The notes beneath the pieces were generated by a model. It was given only the letters and a program-made list of their open reading frames with translations, searched no databases and was not told the origin of the DNA. A program made the position numbers and the translations under genes. A DNA stretch of 64,000 bases from CAVPXC01 sp963709505. GTDB lineage: Bacteria > Chloroflexota > Anaerolineae > JAAEKA01. Of the stretch, positions 8,197 to 17,556 are shown one piece after another (position 1 is the first letter of the stretch; the number at the start of each line of letters is the position of its first letter). The stretch is from positions 1 to 64,000 of the forward strand of contig CAVPXC010000012.1 in NCBI GenBank assembly GCA_963709505.1, in the 5' to 3' direction.

Positions 8197-9999
8197 CTAC
8201 TGAACCTGAGTCGGTGTGGCAGTCGGAGATGACGTGGCGGTCGCGGTCGGAGTAGGGGTCGCGGTGAAGGTCGCCGTGGGACCAGGAGTGCCGGTCGGAA
8301 TAGGCGTAGCCGTTGGTAGGATCACAACGACCCGGAAGTTATTGGTATAGGGTTGATATACGGTAGGCGTTGGGCTGCACCCATCGCAAGAAAAGTATCC
8401 CTTCACGTCAATCAAGGCTTCATCACCGTTGACGAGCAAGGATGGCACGCGGAAGTTGAGTGAGATGTTCTCCCTTTGACCTGGGGCAAGAACCTTGGGT
8501 GCAGGGCTGTTGCCAAAATAGCAGTCGCTTGCCCAGCAAAAATACGCTCCCCAGCCGATCGGTACGGTTTGCGTCTTGGTTACCCAATACTTGACCGAAC
8601 GGTTACCCTGGTTCTGTACTTGAATCAGAAACAAGGTGCACCCGTTGTCAACTCGACACGTTCCCTCTGTCCCATTGATTGAGGTCACGCTAAGGTTTTC
8701 CGCAAATGTGACGCTGTATACCGCCTCGGGTGTCCGAGTTGGCGTCGTCGTCGGCGTCACCGATGGCGTAGGCGCCGCAACGGTCACCGTCTGGGCTTCC
8801 TCCCGGACGGTGTTGTCTGACATGATAACTCGCAATACATAGGTGGTCGTCACCGAGGGCTTCACGATCTGCGAACCGGTCGGACCAGAAACGGCTTCAC
8901 CATCCAGATAGATCGCCTTGACTCCACGCACCGTCCAGGTCAACGTTGACGTCTGCCCGACGAAGATCGAAGTCGGGTTGGCCAGAAAGGAGACGAAGAA
9001 CGGCTCCGAGATCGGCGTGGCCGTTGGGAAAGAAGCCGGTGTAAACGTTGCCGTGACCGCTTGAAAGTCCGTCGGTGTGTTGGTTGGAAAGATGATAGGC
9101 GTATCACGCGGCGTCGGCGTCTCAAACACAAAGGGAGTCCACGTCGGCGTCACTGTCGACAGATCTAGGGTTGGTGACTCGACAACTATGAATCCGGTGG
9201 CGCTTGGCGTAGCGGTCGGAAACTGAGCAGCGAAAGTAGCCGTGGCAGCGGCTGACGTTTCCGTGGCCAACACGCCTGCAAGGGCAGTTGCAATCGGTGG
9301 TTCCAAGGTCGCAGTCGGAAGAGACGTGATTGGGGTCGTCGCGCCCACAATTATCGCCGTAGGCGTGGCTCCGGCGATAGCCGCCGGCGTTTGGGTGGAA
9401 TTGATCGACAACTGGCTAGTAAGCGCTCGAAAGCCGAGCCAGCCGGCGCTCGCAAGAGCGCACACCATGAGAACGCCCACCAGGGTACCGGCAGCCAGCA
9501 ATAGCGGCCAAACCGGTTTGCGGGATTGCCCGGTCGGTCCTGCTTCGAGCCAGGCCACCGAAGGTGGGGGCGGGGGAGGCAGATCGGGTCCCGCATCAGT
9601 CCAAGCCGCTTCGGTGGTCTCCTCCCAAACGAAGTCATCGCCGTAGGAGATGGTGTCCTTATAACTTGCCGACGTTGTGGGCTCGGAATCCCAAGACGAA
9701 AGCGATTCATCAGGCCAACCTTCGGGCGGGCCTACTGCCGCAGCTGCGGCAGCTCCTTCCGCGGCAGGCTCGCCCGAAGGCTGGCTCGCCTGGCTGGCCT
9801 GATAGCGCGGACAGCGCTCTGAGTGCCCTCCCAGACAGAAGAACGTTTGCTCGTTCAACGGGATCGATTCCGCAGAGGCAGGCGCGTAGCAGCGATTCTC
9901 ATAGCTGGGATACGTCAGATACGCCCCGCGGTCGTCATCAAGGCCTAACAGTGGACAAACTTCAGATGCCATCAGATCCCTCGTGGGTGGTCGAACCAT
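8197..9999 (-). CDS. Single-span protein: Cys-rich N-terminus, Thr/Pro linkers, Ig-like extracellular domain
   Basis: 600 residues, function unknown. The N-terminus has spaced cysteines and histidine (CPLLGLDDDRG, NRCYAPA, FFCLGGHSERCPRY), a zinc-ribbon-like pattern. One membrane span (VWPLLLAAGTLVGVLMVCAL, near residue 165-185) separates it from a long Thr/Pro/Ala-rich outside part. Two folded blocks follow: an Ig-like segment (PTSIFVGQTSTLTWTVRG) and a second with a Cys pair that may act as a beta-sandwich (GYFSCDGCSPTPTVYQPY). The last 50 residues are again Thr/Pro repeats. It is probably a cell-surface or envelope sensor-like protein with a cytoplasmic metal-binding head. The start is uncertain: an ATG nine codons further in (MASEVCP) is equally good. 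It stands alone, with the secDF promoter just downstream. Confidence 0.8.
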   Translation of the reverse strand: MVRPPTRDLMASEVCPLLGLDDDRGAYLTYPSYENRCYAPASAESIPLNEQTFFCLGGHSERCPRYQASQASQPSGEPAAEGAAAAAAVGPPEGWPDESLSSWDSEPTTSASYKDTISYGDDFVWEETTEAAWTDAGPDLPPPPPPSVAWLEAGPTGQSRKPVWPLLLAAGTLVGVLMVCALASAGWLGFRALTSQLSINSTQTPAAIAGATPTAIIVGATTPITSLPTATLEPPIATALAGVLATETSAAATATFAAQFPTATPSATGFIVVESPTLDLSTVTPTWTPFVFETPTPRDTPIIFPTNTPTDFQAVTATFTPASFPTATPISEPFFVSFLANPTSIFVGQTSTLTWTVRGVKAIYLDGEAVSGPTGSQIVKPSVTTTYVLRVIMSDNTVREEAQTVTVAAPTPSVTPTTTPTRTPEAVYSVTFAENLSVTSINGTEGTCRVDNGCTLFLIQVQNQGNRSVKYWVTKTQTVPIGWGAYFCWASDCYFGNSPAPKVLAPGQRENISLNFRVPSLLVNGDEALIDVKGYFSCDGCSPTPTVYQPYTNNFRVVVILPTATPIPTGTPGPTATFTATPTPTATATSSPTATPTQVQ

Positions 10000-10027
10000 G
10001 ATACAACGAGACAGAGCTCGGGTTGTG

Positions 10028-11587
10028 TCAGACCGTTGACTGGGTCGCTAGCTTAGCGGCATAGTCAAGGGCCTCCTGTGCAGAATGCACCTCGCCAGTG
10101 GCCTGCGCTTCGGCAACTGCCACCAACAGTTGACCCACAAGCCGGCTTGGAGGTAACCCCAGCGCAGCCATGAGGTCATTGCCATCGATCAGGGCTGGCG
10201 GCGCCACCGCTTCGCCCAGGCGATCGAAATAGTCGTGAAGCAGCCGTGCCGTGACCGGCACAACACTTTGCCAGCCCTCAGAGCCTGGTTCCGACCCTGC
10301 AGTCGCCCGCACGTCGCTGAGGCTAAGCACCGCCACGTCCACACCAACATCGTCCAGGTCTCGGTAGAATCGAAAGACCGACCGAGCACTCAGCGGTTGT
10401 GCGGCCGCTGCCGCAGCCAGATACAACGGTCGCATATGCTGTGCCACGATCTCGGAGATACGTCGCACAGCACCCTCATTAAAACGCAGCCGGCGCAATC
10501 CGTGTTGGGTTAATTCCGCTCCACGCTGCTCATGGCCAATGAACTGGGTACGAAGTGAGGCGTCTACGTCGTCGCGATCAACTGAGCGAGTCTCCGGCTT
10601 GCCCCAGTCATGGCAAAGGGCGGCCCATTTCAGTAGCTGCGCCCGGCTGTGCAGCCCATCACCTTCACCCTGCGCAAAGTAGGCCGCAAGCCGCTCGCGA
10701 TACGGCGTCAGAACCTCGACAATGAATTCATCCGCCAGATTGGACGGCGTCGCCTCGGTGTTCAGCCAGGCCTGGAGCCAGGCGGTATGGGCCACGGCTC
10801 GAACCGTGTGCTCGAACACATCCCACCGATGCGGAGACGACTGGCTGACGCCTCGCAACGCATCGAGCTCGGGTAAAGCGACGGCCAGCAGTCCCAGGTC
10901 AGCCAACAGTCGAAGCCACAAATCAGGCTGCTCGCACGCCAGGATACGCACCAATTCATCGCGTATCCGCTCGGCAGAGCAGGAGACCAAGGAAGGCGCC
11001 TGCTGCCTGACCTGTTCCGCCGTGTCGGCATCTAGACGAAATCCCCAAGGTGTCAGTTCCGCCAGCAAGCGCACCGCTCGGAGCATTCGCAGCGGGTCGT
11101 CGGCAAATGCGTGCGACGATGTTACACGCAACAGCCGTTGGTCCAGATCGGCCAGGCCCCCGGTGACATCGATAATCGTCGTCGCCGCCCCAGTCAGAGG
11201 CAATGCCAGCGCGTTTATCGTGAAATCTCGCAGCAGTAGGTCTTCCTCCAGCGAGCCGGCTCGCCATGCTGCCACATCGGCATTGCTAGGCTGCTTCGTC
11301 GGGCCGGTCAGCACGGCACGTCCAATGTCCCGCTTGGGATCCACGGGCACAAATGCTCCGCCGAATGCATCGGCCAACCGCCGGGCAAACGCCATCGCCT
11401 GCTGCGGCACGACCAGATCGAGATCGTGTGTTGCGCGTCCCAACAGGAGATCACGCACCGAACCGCCCACCAACACCACCGACTCTGGCTGCCGGCGACA
11501 GAAGGTCAGTGCCTGTTGGGCGATTGGGTCGTCAATGGCCCCCAGGTTGACCGTGTGAGCAGATGAACTTAGCGCCTTCAAAATCAA
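10028..11587 (-). CDS. cca: CCA tRNA nucleotidyltransferase / poly(A) polymerase family with HD domain
   Basis: Adds or repairs the 3' CCA of tRNAs, or tails RNA. The N-terminal nucleotidyltransferase head has VVLVGGSVRDLLLGR and the acidic pair in THDLDLVV, then RDFTINALALPL. The neck has ADDPLRMLRAVRLLAEL and AERIRDELVRIL. The C-terminal half (from about residue 260) is an HD-type phosphohydrolase domain with the motif LCHDWGKPETR. Total 519 residues is typical of HD-fused members. The tRNA-Gly at 24537 lacks an encoded CCA, consistent with needing this enzyme. The start is a TTG at 11587 without a good ribosome site and is uncertain. A class-I enzyme split between A-adding and CC-adding roles cannot be settled from sequence. 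Confidence 0.92.
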   Translation of the reverse strand: MILKALSSSAHTVNLGAIDDPIAQQALTFCRRQPESVVLVGGSVRDLLLGRATHDLDLVVPQQAMAFARRLADAFGGAFVPVDPKRDIGRAVLTGPTKQPSNADVAAWRAGSLEEDLLLRDFTINALALPLTGAATTIIDVTGGLADLDQRLLRVTSSHAFADDPLRMLRAVRLLAELTPWGFRLDADTAEQVRQQAPSLVSCSAERIRDELVRILACEQPDLWLRLLADLGLLAVALPELDALRGVSQSSPHRWDVFEHTVRAVAHTAWLQAWLNTEATPSNLADEFIVEVLTPYRERLAAYFAQGEGDGLHSRAQLLKWAALCHDWGKPETRSVDRDDVDASLRTQFIGHEQRGAELTQHGLRRLRFNEGAVRRISEIVAQHMRPLYLAAAAAAQPLSARSVFRFYRDLDDVGVDVAVLSLSDVRATAGSEPGSEGWQSVVPVTARLLHDYFDRLGEAVAPPALIDGNDLMAALGLPPSRLVGQLLVAVAEAQATGEVHSAQEALDYAAKLATQSTV

Positions 11588-11655
11588 ATAGACCGTCCTG
11601 CAGTGCTGCGCTCACGGGCAAATCGATCCGCATTGCTACAACCCGACACATCAAG

Positions 11656-11684
11656 AGCATACGTATTTTGCACCAATATGTCAA
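11656..11684 (-). promoter_or_regulatory. Promoter for the CCA-adding enzyme gene
   Basis: Minus strand TTGACA (11679-11684), 17-base spacer, TATGCT (11656-11661). It lies just after the sucCD terminator and about 70 bases upstream of the cca start, so it separates the two transcription units. Confidence 0.7.
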
Positions 11685-11690
11685 ATCGAG

Positions 11691-11745
11691 CAAAAACAAG
11701 GCCGGGGCCTACAATGCAGCCTTTTTGCATCGGAGGCTCCGGCCT
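11691..11745 (-). terminator. Intrinsic terminator after sucCD
   Basis: On the minus strand a 12-bp stem with one mismatch (11734-11745 pairs with 11699-11710) encloses a loop with an inner ATGCA/TGCAT stem. It is followed directly by TGTTTTTG. It sits 46 bases past the sucD stop and is a good rho-independent terminator. Confidence 0.85.
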
Positions 11746-11791
11746 GATGGCAATCATCTGTAGGGCTTCGCGAACCCTGCTGGAGGCTCGA

Positions 11792-12664
11792 TTATCTCAC
11801 CACGCGGGAAGCCACAATCTCAGCGATCTCGGTCGGCTGATTGGCCACCAGCACGCCTGCGGCCTCCAACGCCTTCATCTTCTCGGCGGCTGTGCCCGTG
11901 CCGCCTGAGATAATGGCGCCAGCATGGCCCATGCGCTTGCCGGGAGGCGCTGTCTTGCCGGCAATGAAACCGGTCACGGGCTTGGTCATATGATCGCGGA
12001 TGAACTCTGCAGCCCGCTCTTCATCGGTGCCGCCGATTTCACCGATCATCACGACCTGTTCCGTGGCTTCGTCCTCCTCGAACAGTTGCAGGATGTCGAT
12101 GAAGGTCGAGCCGATAATGGGGTCTCCGCCGATGCCGACGGCAGTAGACTGGCCGATGCCGCGTGCGGTGAGTGCAGCCACAACCTCGTAGGTCAGCGTC
12201 CCGCTACGGCTAACCAGGCCAACATTACCGGAAATATGGATGTGGCCTGGCATGATGCCGACTTTTGCCTCGCCGGGCGTAATGAGGCCGGGGCAGTTGG
12301 GCCCGATCAGCCGGGCCTCGCTGTGATCGAGATAGGCGCGGACCTGGATCATGTCGAGTGTCGGGACACCTTCGGTGATACAGACGATGAGCTTGATACC
12401 TGCATCGGCAGCTTCCAAGATGGCGTCAGGCGCGAAACGAGCCGGCACGTAGATGATCGACGTGTTGGCCTCGGTTGCGAGCACGGCTTCCCGCACCGTG
12501 TCGAAGACCGGGACGCCGGCAGACCACTGGCCTCCCTTGCCCGGTGTTACACCGCCGACAACGTTGGTGCCGTATGCAACCATCTGCTCGGTATGAAACA
12601 TACCCTCGCGGCCGGTGATGCCCTGGACGACGAGGCGAGTGTCCTTGTTGACGAGAATACTCAT
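11792..12664 (-). CDS. sucD: Succinate-CoA ligase [ADP-forming] subunit alpha
   Basis: Works with SucC to convert succinyl-CoA to succinate with ATP or GTP formation in the TCA cycle. The 290-residue product shows the CoA-binding fold (VVQGITGREGMFHTEQMVAYG, GGVTPGKGG, IGPNCPGLITPGE) and GEIGGTDEERAAEFI. The active-site histidine that becomes phosphorylated is in MGHAGAIISGGTGTA. Length is normal and the frame intact. It starts 24 bases after sucC with GAGGAA as ribosome site, so the two form one operon ending at the hairpin at 11691-11745. Confidence 0.97.
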   Translation of the reverse strand: MSILVNKDTRLVVQGITGREGMFHTEQMVAYGTNVVGGVTPGKGGQWSAGVPVFDTVREAVLATEANTSIIYVPARFAPDAILEAADAGIKLIVCITEGVPTLDMIQVRAYLDHSEARLIGPNCPGLITPGEAKVGIMPGHIHISGNVGLVSRSGTLTYEVVAALTARGIGQSTAVGIGGDPIIGSTFIDILQLFEEDEATEQVVMIGEIGGTDEERAAEFIRDHMTKPVTGFIAGKTAPPGKRMGHAGAIISGGTGTAAEKMKALEAAGVLVANQPTEIAEIVASRVVR

Positions 12665-12688
12665 GCTTTTTCCTCGCTTTAGCCAATG

Positions 12689-13827
12689 CTACACGGACTG
12701 GGCCGCGGTAACTGCCTTCTGGGCAGCCTCGGCAAGGGTGGCGGCAGTGGCCATGTTGGCATTGGCCAAGATAGCCCGGCCTTCCTCTTCGTTCGTGCCC
12801 ACCAGGCGCACGACCATCGGCACAGTGGTGGCAACTTCGTCGAGGGCGACGACGATTCCGCGAGCCACCTCATCGCAACGAGTGATGCCACCGAAGATGT
12901 TGATCAGCACCCCTTTGACGTTTTTGTCTGAGAGGATGATGCGCAACGCTGCGGCGAACTCGCTCCGCAGTCGCCCCGCCGCCGATGTCCAGGAAGTTCG
13001 CTGGTGAGCCGCCATAGAGCTTGATCATATCCATGGTCGCCATTGACAAGCCGGCGCCGTTGACCATACAGCCGATGTCGCCGTCCAGCTTGACGTAGCT
13101 CAGTCCAAAGCGCCGAGCCTCGGCCTCGTAAGGATCATCTTCGACGATATCTCTCATTTCGGCCAAGGCAGTCTGGCGGAAAAGAGCATTGTCGTCGATG
13201 ACCATCTTGCCGTCCACGCCTAGAAGCTTGCCGGCGCCGGTCACCACCAACGGGTTGACCTCAGCCAAGGACGCGTCACTGGAAACAAACGCGTTGTATA
13301 AGCCAGTGGCAATCTCAGTGAAGGAACGAGTCAACTCCTTGGGAACGCCAAGGCCCGCGGCTAGTTCCAGAGCCTGATAGCTGCGGAATCCGATAAAGGG
13401 GTCGATGGCGATCTTGATGATCTTCTCCGGCGTGGTAGCCGCAACCTCCTCGATGTCGACACCGCCTTCGCTGGAGCCCATCATCACCACCCGGCGCTGA
13501 GATCGGTCGATCACGAGACCAAGATAGATCTCGTCTTTGATGTCAGCGGCCTCATCGACCAGGACCTTGTTGACGGTGAGTCCCTTTGATGTTCATACCG
13601 AGGATGGCGCTGGCTCGGGCCTCCGCCTCGTCCGGCGTGGTGGCCAGCTTGATACCGCCCGCCTTCCCGCGGCCACCTACCAGCACCTGCGATTTGATCA
13701 CCACCGGCCCGCCCAGGGTTTTGGCGATGTCGCGCGCTTCAGCCGGCGTGGTTGCTACCTCGCCCTTGGGAATCGGAATCCCAAAACGAGCGAACACACG
13801 CTTTGATTGATACTCGTGGAGATTCAA
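12689..13827 (-). CDS. sucC: Succinate-CoA ligase [ADP-forming] subunit beta (two frameshifts)
   Basis: ATP-grasp subunit of succinyl-CoA synthetase. Three frames join into one protein of about 379 residues. The TTG at 13827 (NLHEYQSKRVFARFGIP) has AGGAGG 5 bases upstream. The first segment ends at GMNIKG, where one extra base near 13581 breaks the frame. The second continues LTVNKVLVDEAADIKDE, MGSSEGGVDIEEVA, LAEVNPLVVTG and GGSPANFLDIGGGA. A second extra base at about 12957-12958 breaks it again before ALRIILSDKNVKGVLINIFGG. All family blocks are in order, so I read both breaks as sequence errors in a working gene. Confidence 0.93.
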
Positions 13828-13887
13828 CGTGTCCTCCTGTGATTGATGCCCCTTGTCTTGGGGACAGGGACGGGACGCAACTGCATT

Positions 13888-13915
13888 ACCGGCAGCGCCC
13901 CGTTGCGCTGCCGGT
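13888..13915 (-). promoter_or_regulatory. Hairpin in the sucCD leader
   Basis: A perfect 11-bp stem (ACCGGCAGCGC and complement) with a 6-base loop lies between the sucC promoter and its ribosome site. It has no T-tract, so it is more likely an mRNA stabiliser or a regulatory fold than a terminator. Confidence 0.5.
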
Positions 13916-13929
13916 CTAGGTTTGTGAAA

Positions 13930-13958
13930 ATTATACCATGCCGCTCGCAACAGGGCAA
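13930..13958 (-). promoter_or_regulatory. Promoter for sucCD
   Basis: Minus strand TTGCCC (13953-13958), 17-base spacer, perfect TATAAT (13930-13935). It is about 100 bases upstream of the sucC TTG start. Confidence 0.75.
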
Positions 13959-14012
13959 AGTTGCCCCGCTGCTTGTGCAGCCGGTCACAGGCCGGCCCGT
14001 CTGCGACCCCAC

Positions 14013-15429
14013 TTACTTGGCAACGGACAAGGCGGCAGCGACCAATTGCACGTCCACTATGTCCACGGCGGTATCGCAGTTTACGTCCAGATCCGGAATG
14101 TAGTCCGTTCGATACCAGTCCCCTGCCACCAGGAGGATATCCAGCACAGTCACCGCGCCGTCGCCGTTCACGTCGTAGTTGCCGACCACGCAGCTTCCAG
14201 GGCGCAAGTCGAGTTTATACACCTCGCCATCGCTATCGTCCGTGACGTACAGGTTGCCAATCGCGTCCTGGCCAAATGACGACGGTAAGCTCAGCGAGAG
14301 ACCTGCCGGCGGAACAATCGTGTAATCCGTTCGGACCCAACCACCAATACCAGAAGGCGCAAGCATCCATATCTGGTTCAGAGGGTTGCAGTAATCGACA
14401 AAGACATATCGGCCAAAGGAAGGGCTATTGGGCGAACCCCGATAGACATAACCTCCGGTGATAGCACACAACGGTCCGGTCTGATTGTAATCGTAGATCG
14501 GCGGCGTCAATTGCGGCTGCTGCGGTGAAGGGCAACTAGGTGATGGATCAAAAACGGCATGTCCTTCCCGACAGCGCCAGCCCCAGTTGATCCCGCCTGG
14601 GCTGGTATTACTCTCGCGATCTACTTCCTCCCAAGTCCCCTGCCCCACATCGCCGATCCACATGTCGCCGGTGAGACGATCGAAGCTGAAGCGCCAGGGG
14701 TTGCGCAGGCCCAGGGACCAAATCTCCGGCCGCACGATCGTGCTGCCTGCCCACGGATTGTCGGCAGGGATGGCATAGGGTGTCGCACTATCCACATCGA
14801 TGCGCAGGATCTTTCCCAGCAGCGTGGTTGTGTCCTGTGCACGCTGCTGCGGATCGCCGCCCGATCCACCGTCGCCAAAGCAATGAAGAGGTTTCCGTCC
14901 GGCCCAAACTGCAACTGGCCGCCGTTGTGGTTGGAGTATGGCTGGTCTTGAGTCAAGACAATAGACGCACTCGCCGGATTTGCGATGTTCGGATTGGTTG
15001 CCGAGACGCTATAGCGGGCCACGACCGTGTCCCCGCTGTTGTCGGTATAGTCGACAAAAAAGTACCCGTTTGTGGCATAATCGGGATGAAAGGCCATACT
15101 AAGCAGTCCCTGCTCGTTGCCGCCGCTCCCAACCTGGGGGTCGATATCAAGAAAAGGGGTGGCAAGCAACGTATAGGTTCCGCCCTGAATAGTTACTATG
15201 CGAATTCTGCCTAACTTCTCGATAATGAACAGCCGGGAGCGGTCGCCCGGGAGCAGCAGTGACGTAGAGCTGGGCGGTTCAATCCGGTGACCACACGTGT
15301 GAGCGAGATAGTAGCGTTGGGCGCCTCGCCCTGGGCAAAGGCACCTGCGGGGCTTGCCAGCAAACAAGCAAGCAGTAGGCATGCGATCAGGATCCGCCCG
15401 CTATGGTAGCGTTGGCTATACGAAGACAT
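14013..15429 (-). CDS. Secreted PQQ-type sugar/sorbosone dehydrogenase-like protein with dockerin-like tail (three frameshifts)
   Basis: The ATG at 15429 has AAGGAG upstream and begins a signal peptide (ILIACLLLACLLASPAGAFA). The joined frames give a six-bladed propeller of the glucose/sorbosone dehydrogenase type: AAPGDRSRLFIIEKLGRIRIV, QGLLSMAFHPDY, NHNGGQLQFGPDGNLFIAL, then a GDGGSGGDP-like block, SLGLRNPWRFSFDR and MWIGDVGQGTWEE. The last about 60 residues carry two EF-hand-like repeats (DVNGDGAVTVLDILLVAGD and DVNCDTAVDIVDVQLVAAA), the pattern of type-I dockerins. Breaks lie at about 14875 (one G missing), 15246-15248 and 15267-15269 (one base extra each). It probably oxidises sugars outside the cell, but PQQ use is assumed from the family. 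Confidence 0.83.
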
Positions 15430-15460
15430 TAGGTTGATTCTCCTTTTTCTCAACGTCGTG

Positions 15461-15491
15461 CCCGCGATCACCGCGAAAGCGGGAACGCGGG
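15461..15491 (-). terminator. GAAA-loop hairpin between the UspA-fusion gene and the sugar dehydrogenase gene
   Basis: Nested stems CCCGCG/CGCGGG and CCGC/GCGG closed by a GAAA loop lie 18 bases past the ParB/UspA gene stop. There is no T-tract, so it may be a weak terminator or a processing and stability element in a shared transcript. Confidence 0.45.
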
Positions 15492-15508
15492 TATTCATCT
15501 GGGTGCAT

Positions 15509-17248
15509 CTATCTGCAGATCAGCATAGGCTGACGGCTCTCGCGCAGCAACCGATCGACAGTGCTACCCAAGACAGCCTCAATCACTGGGCTGTAGCCAT
15601 ACCCACCGATAATGATGAGATCAGCTTGCCAATCGGCAGCGACAGCCAGAATCGCGTCGGGCACGGGTCCGCTACGCTCCAGAAAATCGGCCTGTACCCC
15701 GTGGCTCTCCAGATAGACACGTGCCCTCTCCGGAGCCTGCGAAACTGGGCGGTTTGGCTCAGCAACACTAACCACAGCCAGCGGTACTTGCCAGCGGCCG
15801 GCCAGGTAAGTTGCCACAAACAGCGCCTCGGTGGACTTCGCGCTGCCATCATAGGCCAACAGCGCCCGCCTGAGCAACGACACGCGTGGCACAGCCAGCA
15901 GTGGGCGGGAGCAACGGCGCACCAACGTGTGAAACCCCGATCCAAGCTTGCGCGTTACCCCGGTGCCCGGCGGATAGGCCAGATTGGCAATCACCAGATC
16001 GGTCCAGCGAGCCCGCTCGCAGATTGTGCGCGCAACAGGGCCTTCCTCCATCACCAGGCTACCCGGCACGCCCGCCGCCTGACAGCGCCGGTCAAACTCC
16101 TGCTGCACACGCCAGGCGCGCTCGCCGCCCAGATCAGTCTCAGAGCGTACGACGTGAAACCCGTGCAGTTCCGAACCCTCGCGCTGCGCCACGATCAAGG
16201 CTTGCTCCAGCGCCTGCCATCCCCGGCTCGTCCCGCTGACCGGCACCAGGATATCGGGAAAGAGACGCTGCCCCAAGGGCGAGAACTCCAGCTCGCGACG
16301 CCACGTCCCCGGCCGCGGCCCATCGCGCAACTCAGACGGCGTCACAGCAGTCCGCAGCCGCCGGTGCCAGCGGTTTTTCACGCGCGGCAGTCGCCGGCCT
16401 TGGCTCTCCGCCAACTCGTTAGCTACCCTTGCTGGAGGCACCAACCAGCCCACTTCCAGCTCAAGCTCTTCCCGGCGCTCGGTAACCCACAGATACAGAT
16501 CGGTCTCTGTGCGCTCCGGGAAGTCGCCGAGGATGTTCATCTCGCGCAGAATCAGTACCGTTGGCAGATATCTTTGGTCGTACCACCGTGCCGCAGCATC
16601 CTGCATCGACAGATCGATCCGCTCCCTAAAAGCGATGAGCCGGCGGAAGGCCTCGATTTGTTCCTCCAAGACACGGTATTGTCCCGCGGCGGTCACGGTC
16701 AGATCCGCGCCAGGTCGTTGCCGGTCTAATTCAAAGCGATCCAGGAAGTCGGCATAGCGCGCTTTGATGATGATTTCATCCGGCTGGACGTCCGGCGTCA
16801 ACGGCACGCGAGTACGCACCTCGGTTACATATGCCTGGATCGTTGTAGCACCCAGTTGCCGTGCCACCGATACTCGATGGTTGCCGTCCAGAACGAAATA
16901 GACCTCCCCGACCTGGTAGACGTCGATGGGCGCAAAGCCTCCTTGGTAAAGCGCCTTGACTTTGACACCGGCCCAGCGGTGCATATCGGCATCACGTCGC
17001 GGCAGAAACCCGCGCGTGAAGTCCGCGTAGCGCCCGACGCTGCCCACAATGGCGTCCAACGGGATTTCCTGAAGCTGGCGATGGGCTGTGTCCTCGGCGC
17101 GCAGCATCTCTCGGATCGCCTCGTATGACAGTAAGTCATCTGACTTACCGGTCAGGCGGGCCTTTAAGTCCTGTAGTGCAGCCTGGCGGCGCGCCTCGTG
17201 AAAATCGTTCAAGGCTGCCGCGTAGACGAGATCGTGCACTTCCGCCAC
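15509..17248 (-). CDS. ParB/Srx-fold domain fused to two UspA domains
   Basis: 579 residues, cytoplasmic, frame intact. Residues about 60-140 look like a ParB/sulfiredoxin-fold domain: LQEIPLDAIVGSVGRY, then FVLDGNHRVSVARQLG with the conserved G-H-R core. A helical, Arg-rich middle follows (about 150-310). The C-terminal 270 residues hold two universal-stress-protein-like halves: FPDILVPVSGTSRGWQAL with DLVIANLAYPPGTG, and RRALLAYDGSAKSTEALFV with DLIIIGGYGYSPVIEAVLGST and a final nucleotide-binding-like VDRLLRESRQPMLICR. The second half keeps the ATP-binding GxxGxxxxxxxGS-like pattern; the first is degenerate. The molecular job is unknown; a nucleotide- or stress-responsive regulator is a guess. 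Confidence 0.85.
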   Translation of the reverse strand: MAEVHDLVYAAALNDFHEARRQAALQDLKARLTGKSDDLLSYEAIREMLRAEDTAHRQLQEIPLDAIVGSVGRYADFTRGFLPRRDADMHRWAGVKVKALYQGGFAPIDVYQVGEVYFVLDGNHRVSVARQLGATTIQAYVTEVRTRVPLTPDVQPDEIIIKARYADFLDRFELDRQRPGADLTVTAAGQYRVLEEQIEAFRRLIAFRERIDLSMQDAAARWYDQRYLPTVLILREMNILGDFPERTETDLYLWVTERREELELEVGWLVPPARVANELAESQGRRLPRVKNRWHRRLRTAVTPSELRDGPRPGTWRRELEFSPLGQRLFPDILVPVSGTSRGWQALEQALIVAQREGSELHGFHVVRSETDLGGERAWRVQQEFDRRCQAAGVPGSLVMEEGPVARTICERARWTDLVIANLAYPPGTGVTRKLGSGFHTLVRRCSRPLLAVPRVSLLRRALLAYDGSAKSTEALFVATYLAGRWQVPLAVVSVAEPNRPVSQAPERARVYLESHGVQADFLERSGPVPDAILAVAADWQADLIIIGGYGYSPVIEAVLGSTVDRLLRESRQPMLICR

Positions 17249-17422
17249 GGGTCAACTCCACCTTCGAAGGGATCGGCCTGCTGGCAGGCCAGATCGAATG
17301 CTGCAACGCTCACCACCAATTATGCGTGAGCAACCGGAACTGGTCAAGTTCCACCCATGATGCTGATCCAAGCGATGTGCCCGCTGGAGCCTATTTCGAA
17401 GAGCCTTACACCAGGTTGACTA

Positions 17423-17451
17423 TTGAAAGTGACACGGAAACCTGGTATACT
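17423..17451 (+). promoter_or_regulatory. Promoter for the cytidylate-kinase-like gene
   Basis: TTGAAA (17423-17428), 17-base spacer, TATACT (17446-17451), giving a leader of about 100 bases before the ATG at 17557. The stretch 17249-17422 upstream, between the divergent genes, holds no other clear feature. Confidence 0.7.
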
Positions 17452-17556
17452 TGTGATAGGGTACAGGTGTCTTCACTTTGTTGTTGATGGATTGGTTTCG
17501 CAAACGCCATACCTGCAGGACAAGCTGTGTCCGGCGCAGCACACAGGAGGTTGACT

